NCBI GenBank assembly: GCA_003452965.1
Contig: DMMW01000081.1
Span: 50,668 to 62,646 of the forward strand
Origin: Elusimicrobiota bacterium
GTDB taxonomy: Bacteria > Elusimicrobiota > UBA8919
Direction of reading: 5' to 3'
DNA: 11,979 bases
The first letter of the stretch is position 1, and each line of letters begins with the position of its first letter. The translations under genes and the position numbers were made by a program. Under the pieces are notes generated by a model. The model had not been told where the DNA came from, did no database searches, and saw only the letters and a program-made list of their open reading frames with translations. Positions 7,443-11,979 of this stretch are shown piece by piece.

Positions 7443-7475
7443 TCCTCCGCAGTAGCAGACTACTGCTACGGAGGA
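7443..7475. repeat. Strong stem-loop upstream of the esterase gene
   Basis: TCCTCC (7443-7448) pairs with GGAGGA (7470-7475), and GTAGCAG (7452-7458) with CTGCTAC (7463-7469), around an ACTA loop and a three-base GCA bulge. Thirteen pairs in 33 bases. It lies 42 bp before the esterase start codon, so in a transcript it would form in the 5' leader. Its TCCTCC arm is complementary to the gene's own Shine-Dalgarno AGGAGG (7508-7513), so an alternative pairing masking that site is conceivable. Confidence 0.7.
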
Positions 7476-7517
7476 TGGATGTAATCAGATATAATATAAA
7501 TTATATCAGGAGGCAAA

Positions 7518-9794
7518 ATGAATTTCAAAAAATTTTTAAAATATTTTTTGTTTTTTATTTTATTTGTAACTAACATCTATGCAGGTGACAAGCAATTATT
7601 TCTTAAACAGACACGCGACTGGAATTATGACGACCCTGCAAAAGGCACTCCGTACGCGGTTTGGTTAAGTTCAAGCGGAGAATTGCCGCCCGATTTCGAT
7701 ACGATGCCTTCGCTTCCTTTTCCGCCTAATTTGTTGATGTTTAGCGAGGGTAAACCGGATGCTAAACCCGTTACTAATATTCAGGAATGGGAAAAGAAGC
7801 GAGCAGAGATGAAGAATGAAATTATGAAATGGATTACCGGAACAGTACCGCCAGCACCTAAAAAGTTTAAAGTTAAAGAACTTACTAAGACAAAAGACGG
7901 AATAAACGAACTCCGTAAACTGAAATTAATTTTTGGTCCAAAGAATGCGGCTTTTATGCATCTTCAGATGCTGATACCTGCCGGGAAGGGACCTTTTCCC
8001 GTGATAATGGGTCCGTCAGGTTGGGATGTAATGAAGGATGCGGTAAATCGCGGATATATAGTATGTATGTATGCAGGTTCTGATAAAAACAATGATAGTT
8101 GGGCATATAAAGATATCTGGCCGGAATATGATTTTAGCGATATAACACGCCGTGCATGGGGCGCATCACGCGTGATTGACTATTTGTATACTCAAAAAAT
8201 TGTAGATAAAAACAAAATCGCAATTACAGGACATTCCCGTAATGGTAAGCAAGCACTTTGGACGGCAGCATTTGATGAAAGAATAACCGGTGCAGCACCG
8301 AATTGCGGCGGAACATTAGGTGAAAATTTAATAAGATACAGTCCGGATAAATACAATACCGAACCTTTACGCGGAATAACCGGAGGATACCCTTATTGGG
8401 CGCATTCGCGCATAAGGTTTTTTGTCGGACGAGAACAGAAACTGCCTGTAGATATGAATTCAATTCAGGCACTTGTTGCGCCAAGGGCATTAATTTTAGG
8501 TACCGCAATCAACGATATAGGAGGCGGACCTTGGGGTATTGAACAATCGTATTTGTCAGTCAAGCGTGTTTACAAATTATTAGAAAAAGAAGATAATTTA
8601 TCCATGCTCCCTTATTTTGGCGGTCATAATTTTTCCATAAAAACACTCAATTCATATTTAGACTTTTTTGATTACGCGTGGGGAAGAAGTACGAAAAAGC
8701 CGGAAGTAAAACAATTTTATAATTATTCCTTTGAAAAATGGAAAGAATTGAGCAAGGCACAGATTAATTTAGCGATATATCCCGTAAAGACTGACGAGGA
8801 CTTGCTTAAAAATGAAAATGATGAATTAATAACTACTGTAAAAGATTGGGAAAATAGAAAAAAGGAAATTATTAAACATATTAAATGGGCGATAGGCGCC
8901 AAACCTGCGGATTATAGTTTTACACCGGTACCGAACCGTGATTTCGGACAAGCAGCGGAAAAGCCGCTTGCCACTTCCACGATGGGAAAACTTGAAATAA
9001 AGGTTAATGGTGCAAACGGCAAATATGTATATACCGGTTATTTATACTATCCTATAAATGCTGAAAATTATCCCGTTGTTATATACTTGAATCCGCTTGC
9101 TCATTCTACCGGTTTCAATGGCGAAATGCAGTCACCCATGCTTAAAACTTTTATAGAAAAGGGAATAGCGGTATTTGGTATGGATATGATAGGTTGCGGT
9201 ACACGTATAGAAGAAGTAACAGATTTCTATAACAAATATCCTCATTGGACAAAAATGGGTAAAATGATAGATGATGTTAAATATGCGGTTGATATTTTAC
9301 AAAAACAGTCCTCAGTAAATAAGAAAAGAATTTATGTTTTTGGTTATTCTTTAGGCGGTTCAGTGGCGCTTTTTTCCGCATTATTTGATAATCGTATAAA
9401 TGGTGTAGCAACCCTTTGCGGATTTACACCTTTACGTACTGCAACGGCGGATAAAGGCATTGAAGGGATATATACTTATTCGCATTTACAAGGACTTTTA
9501 CCAAGATTGGGATATTTTATAAACGGCAACGAAAACAGAATTCCGTTTGATTTTAACGAGATAATTGCATGTCTTGCACCGAGGCCTGTAATGATTGACG
9601 CCCCGCAGTGGGATAGTGATGCAGTTTTTTCAGATGTTGTAAAATCCGTTGAAAGTGCTAAAAAAGTTTATGGAATTTATAATAAAAAAGATAATTTGAT
9701 ACTAAAGACTCCGGATGATTGGAATCATATAATTTACGCAACCGAACTTCAACAAGAAATTGCAGATTTCTTTGTCATAATTTCCAAAAAATGA
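7518..9794 (+). CDS. Secreted two-unit alpha/beta-hydrolase, CE15/acetyl-xylan-esterase-like
   Basis: An exported esterase of 758 aa, probably acting on plant-type polysaccharide esters; substrate not determinable. Signal peptide: MNFKK, a phenylalanine-rich hydrophobic core, and an A-x-A-like end near IYAG (residues 20-23), with no lipobox cysteine. Unit 1 (about 85-395) has the nucleophile elbow GHSRNGK (238-244, S240) close to the glucuronoyl-esterase (CE15) GCSRxG pattern, a D333 region after the VAPRALILG strand, and H370 in GGHNFS. Unit 2 (about 440-758) repeats the same plan with GYSLGG (S611), LAPRPVMID, acidic residues D699/D701 and H737. Both units open with a similar helix (EWEKKRAEMKNEI and DWENRKKEII), which indicates internal duplication. 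The glutamate usual for fungal CE15 just after the nucleophile strand is not evident, so the acid may be in another position. AGGAGG (7508-7513) is 4 nt before the ATG. Confidence 0.82.
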   Translation: MNFKKFLKYFLFFILFVTNIYAGDKQLFLKQTRDWNYDDPAKGTPYAVWLSSSGELPPDFDTMPSLPFPPNLLMFSEGKPDAKPVTNIQEWEKKRAEMKNEIMKWITGTVPPAPKKFKVKELTKTKDGINELRKLKLIFGPKNAAFMHLQMLIPAGKGPFPVIMGPSGWDVMKDAVNRGYIVCMYAGSDKNNDSWAYKDIWPEYDFSDITRRAWGASRVIDYLYTQKIVDKNKIAITGHSRNGKQALWTAAFDERITGAAPNCGGTLGENLIRYSPDKYNTEPLRGITGGYPYWAHSRIRFFVGREQKLPVDMNSIQALVAPRALILGTAINDIGGGPWGIEQSYLSVKRVYKLLEKEDNLSMLPYFGGHNFSIKTLNSYLDFFDYAWGRSTKKPEVKQFYNYSFEKWKELSKAQINLAIYPVKTDEDLLKNENDELITTVKDWENRKKEIIKHIKWAIGAKPADYSFTPVPNRDFGQAAEKPLATSTMGKLEIKVNGANGKYVYTGYLYYPINAENYPVVIYLNPLAHSTGFNGEMQSPMLKTFIEKGIAVFGMDMIGCGTRIEEVTDFYNKYPHWTKMGKMIDDVKYAVDILQKQSSVNKKRIYVFGYSLGGSVALFSALFDNRINGVATLCGFTPLRTATADKGIEGIYTYSHLQGLLPRLGYFINGNENRIPFDFNEIIACLAPRPVMIDAPQWDSDAVFSDVVKSVESAKKVYGIYNKKDNLILKTPDDWNHIIYATELQQEIADFFVIISKK

Positions 9795-9857
9795 TAGGTA
9801 TATAACACTAAGGCTAAAACTTTCGCTTATGTTTACTTGTCCATTAGGATGTTTTTG

Positions 9858-9886
9858 TTGATTTTATGTGCATATTTTGATAAAAT
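9858..9886 (+). promoter_or_regulatory. Sigma-70-like promoter for bioY
   Basis: TTGATT (9858-9863) and TAAAAT (9881-9886) are separated by exactly 17 nt. They match four and five of six consensus positions. They sit in the 168-bp spacer after the esterase gene and about 75 bp before the bioY start. I saw no BirA-type operator palindrome around it. In AT-rich DNA such matches occur by chance, which lowers confidence. Confidence 0.5.
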
Positions 9887-9962
9887 AAGTATATGATAAA
9901 GAATCCAAAATTGGTTGAAAAATTTAATAGAATTAGTTAAAAATAAACATATTGGAGGGAGT

Positions 9963-10493
9963 ATGAACACGGCAGTATTAAGCAGAAAGATTATTTTAAA
10001 TGAAAAACTTGAGAAAACAATATGGGTTTCGTTTTTTGTTATTGCAACTACGTTCGGTGCATATGTCAAGATTCCGCTCCTGTTTACGCCGGTGCCGTTG
10101 ACACTGCAGACGTTTTTTGTTTTATTGAGTGGAGCGATGCTCGGCAGAAAATTCGGAACAATTTCGCAGTTGATTTATTTGGTGTTGGGTGGCATAGGGC
10201 TTCCGTTATTTACCCAGACAGGTGCATTATGGGGTCCGACCGGCGGATATATTGCTGGTTTTATTTATGCGAGCTGGTTTGTAGGTTTTGCAATTGAAAA
10301 GAAATGGAAATTATTTTATTCTTTATTAGTTGGAGATTTAATTCTATTATCTTTTGGCGCTATAAATCTCTCGTTATTCGTAGGTGGCATAAAAAATGCG
10401 GTTATGTTGGGAGTTATTCCGTTTATTGTCGGTGATATTTTAAAGATTTTTGCAATAGTTGGTGTTTTAAAAGTTATTAAAAACAGGGGTTAG
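9963..10493 (+). CDS. bioY: Biotin transporter substrate-binding subunit BioY (ECF S component)
   Basis: An integral membrane protein that captures biotin and works with the ECF energy-coupling module (T component plus ATPases), which is not encoded in this window. The 176-residue product has about six hydrophobic segments and the family signatures: FTPVPLTLQTFFVLLSGAML (41-60), LGRKFGTISQLIYLVLGGIGLPLF (60-83) and GPTGGYIAGF (91-100), with the C-terminal VIPFIVGDILKI typical of BioY. I start at ATG 9963 because GGAGG (9954-9958) is 4 nt upstream. A TTG at 9915 in the same frame would add 16 residues, but it lacks a ribosome binding site and the extension is not family-like. Solitary bioY genes that use a shared ECF module encoded elsewhere, or act alone, are common. 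No biotin-synthesis gene is adjacent. Confidence 0.93.
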   Translation: MNTAVLSRKIILNEKLEKTIWVSFFVIATTFGAYVKIPLLFTPVPLTLQTFFVLLSGAMLGRKFGTISQLIYLVLGGIGLPLFTQTGALWGPTGGYIAGFIYASWFVGFAIEKKWKLFYSLLVGDLILLSFGAINLSLFVGGIKNAVMLGVIPFIVGDILKIFAIVGVLKVIKNRG

Positions 10494-10501
10494 CGTATAG
10501 A

Positions 10502-10529
10502 GGTTAGGGATTAGGGAAAGGGAAAATCC
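10502..10529 (+). other. G-run cluster and weak hairpin between convergent genes
   Basis: Four G-runs (GG 10502-10503, GGG 10507-10509, 10514-10516 and 10520-10522) with 3-4 nt loops lie in the 40-bp gap between bioY and the - strand kinase. They could form a G-quadruplex on the + strand. GGATT (10508-10512) and AATCC (10525-10529) could pair instead, followed by a T-run, making a weak terminator for bioY. The GTTAG units resemble a short dispersed repeat (GGTTAGCG also occurs at 2126-2133). Confidence 0.4.
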
Positions 10530-10533
10530 ATTT

Positions 10534-11910
10534 TTAGTATTTATACGTGCTTCCGCCTATAAATTCTCTTAGTAGTGAATTCTTGGGTATTAATGTATTA
10601 TCCAAATCCTCAAATTCTGAAAGTAACTTATAAACACGTTTTGCCCTGATATATGCATCAAGTCTTTTGGGGTCATTTTCAAAAAATTTTATTATTTCAG
10701 GGAATTGTTTTATTAAAATATTTTTGTAAATAGGAAATTCGTACGGTAATGCACCGTTAAATATGTAATCAGCTTTGTTTATAAAAGGAACAATATATTT
10801 CATTTCACTTCGTCTTACATAATGCCAATGTCCGACTGTTTGTGTCGGATTATATCCTCTGTGCCAAGAGTCGCGGACCATTCTCCTTAGCATTCTTAAA
10901 TCAGACCACCTTACAAATTCACCTTCATTATCCCGTATCTGGCAGATAGCCTCAATATAAAATTTGAATTTCATGCTATTCGGGATACTTTTTGTCAATT
11001 CATCATACAGTCCATGTAAGGAATCTATTAAGAGAATCTGATTTGGTTCAAGTTTGAATTCTTTTTTGTCAATTGACCTTTTTCCTGTTTTGAAATCATA
11101 ATGCGGCATTTTTATTGATTTACCTTCCAATAAATCGTATAAATGCTGATTAATTAACGGTAAGTCCAATGCTTCGGGTGTTTCAAAATCATAATCACCG
11201 TATGCATCTTTAGGATGTTCTGCAAGATTTCTAAAATAGTTGTCAAGGTTAAGTGTTATAAAACTTATTTTTTCTTTTTCTAATGCTTCACCGATTTTAA
11301 TGGTTGTTGTTGTCTTACCGCTTGAAGAGGGTCCTGCTACTATGATTAAACGTATCTTACTTTTATTATTAGATATCTTTTTAGCAACTTTTTCTATTTC
11401 TTTATCATAAACATTCTCTGCATTTTTTATCAGGTTTTTAATGGTATTTTCTTTTATTTGCTGGTTAAGTTTTTTAGCTGTATCACAACTGTTATCAACA
11501 TTCCATGTAAATAATTTCCATATTGTTTTATAGGGTATGTTATCCTGAACGGTTATTTTTTCATCTTTGCCCTCACGGATACGCCGATGTTCATCACGAT
11601 ACAGGATGTACGCTTTTGCCGTAGAAAAATGTCCGTTTTGCACCAAAATTCTTTCTGTTAAATCCTGGATCTCTTCTACAGACGGTGTTGCATCCTGTGG
11701 GTATATCTGATTAATCATAGAGACAACTTTATTGGCAAGGGAATCTGCGAGTTCTTTGTCCGCTCCGCCTACTTCAACTGCGGCGCAAAAAATAGAGTCT
11801 GTAATTTTGTCCTTATCAAACGAGACTATTCTACCGTCACGTTTGATTATATGGGCTATTTTGTAACTTATTATATCTTTTTCAGAAAAAAGCTCGTTTG
11901 TTTTTGCCAT
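10534..11910 (-). CDS. ATP-cone domain fused to a uridine-kinase/phosphoribulokinase-like kinase
   Basis: A cytoplasmic P-loop kinase whose substrate is probably a nucleoside, by family resemblance. Seen in 458 aa: an N-terminal ATP-cone (about 18-113, HIIKRDGR to YRDEHRRI), the nucleotide-sensing module known from ribonucleotide reductase and NrdR; a linker (about 115-185); then the kinase with Walker A GPSSSGKT (193-200, K199), LDNYF (222-226), the uridine-kinase-type YDFETPEALD (240-249), PHYDFKTGKR (269-278) and LLIDSLHGL (293-301, D296 as likely acidic catalytic residue). The C-terminal segment is less recognisable. The fusion suggests that ATP or dATP binding controls the kinase, which is inference. 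ATG 11910 is the first start of a long frame, but no good Shine-Dalgarno sequence precedes it. Convergent with bioY; no operon partner visible. Alternatives are phosphoribulokinase or another member of the same superfamily. Confidence 0.85.
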   Translation of the reverse strand: MAKTNELFSEKDIISYKIAHIIKRDGRIVSFDKDKITDSIFCAAVEVGGADKELADSLANKVVSMINQIYPQDATPSVEEIQDLTERILVQNGHFSTAKAYILYRDEHRRIREGKDEKITVQDNIPYKTIWKLFTWNVDNSCDTAKKLNQQIKENTIKNLIKNAENVYDKEIEKVAKKISNNKSKIRLIIVAGPSSSGKTTTTIKIGEALEKEKISFITLNLDNYFRNLAEHPKDAYGDYDFETPEALDLPLINQHLYDLLEGKSIKMPHYDFKTGKRSIDKKEFKLEPNQILLIDSLHGLYDELTKSIPNSMKFKFYIEAICQIRDNEGEFVRWSDLRMLRRMVRDSWHRGYNPTQTVGHWHYVRRSEMKYIVPFINKADYIFNGALPYEFPIYKNILIKQFPEIIKFFENDPKRLDAYIRAKRVYKLLSEFEDLDNTLIPKNSLLREFIGGSTYKY

Positions 11911-11947
11911 AAATAATTGAATGATAACAATGATTCTAGTGGTATTT

Positions 11948-11963
11948 CCCCGTAAAGCTGGGG
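11948..11963. repeat. Small CCCC/GGGG hairpin upstream of the kinase gene
   Basis: CCCC (11948-11951) pairs with GGGG (11960-11963) around an 8-nt loop, 37 bp upstream of the kinase start on the - strand. It could be the end of another dispersed repeat or a terminator of a gene beyond the right edge; the window stops 16 bases later, so neither can be decided. Confidence 0.4.
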
Positions 11964-11979
11964 TTGTAGCCTCGCTCGT

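Noticed and set aside
7246..7517. tRNA or known riboswitch in the structured spacer
   Set aside because: No cloverleaf, no T-loop sequence, and no recognisable riboswitch core.
9840..9962. BirA operator or biotin riboswitch before bioY
   Set aside because: No long dyad resembling a BirA site; only a plain promoter-like pair was found.
1..11979. CRISPR array, toxin-antitoxin pair or prophage genes
   Set aside because: No regularly spaced direct repeats and no recognisable genes of those kinds; the repeats seen are palindromic and irregularly placed.

Overview
The window is a clearly AT-rich bacterial chromosomal segment with compact genes and mostly clear Shine-Dalgarno sites. It carries nine supported protein-coding genes, eight on the + strand and one on the - strand at the right end. 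No rRNA, tRNA, CRISPR array or transposase gene was seen. The organism makes lysine or peptidoglycan through meso-diaminopimelate (lysA, dapF) and exports a large esterase with a signal peptide. It imports biotin through a BioY-type carrier and carries a kinase with an ATP-cone fused to a uridine-kinase-like domain. Composition, gene types and many small palindromic repeats would fit an uncultivated candidate-phylum bacterium (for example of the Omnitrophota/Elusimicrobiota kind). That placement is a low-confidence inference, not something a marker gene here proves.

Layout. 34-2099: lysA and dapF, the last two enzymes of the diaminopimelate/lysine branch, adjacent and probably co-transcribed. 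dapF carries an in-frame palindromic repeat of about 51 bp that adds about 17 residues to the enzyme. 2100-2238: an intergenic palindromic repeat sharing the same 16-bp core. 2239-6979: a type III restriction-modification locus (mod, a DUF3800-like gene, res), with a terminator-like hairpin before res. 6988-7245: a short YbaB/EbfC-type gene directly behind res. 7246-7517: a gene-free stretch packed with four hairpin or inverted-repeat modules. 7518-9794: a secreted esterase made of two related alpha/beta-hydrolase units. 9795-9962: a spacer with a good sigma-70-like promoter. 9963-10493: bioY. 10534-11910 (-): the ATP-cone/uridine-kinase-like fusion, convergent with bioY. 11911-11979: its upstream region, with a small hairpin.

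How the parts work together. LysA uses the meso-diaminopimelate that DapF makes. Mod would methylate a specific site and form a complex with Res, an SF2 helicase with a C-terminal PD-(D/E)xK nuclease. The DUF3800 protein between them is probably an RNase-H-like accessory enzyme of unknown role. The remaining genes look like housekeeping or nutrient-acquisition functions with no clear link to one another.

The most noteworthy items are the repeat that has become part of the dapF coding sequence together with its relatives elsewhere in the window, the mod-DUF3800-res arrangement, and the internally duplicated esterase. I did not find a convincing wholly new multi-gene system.
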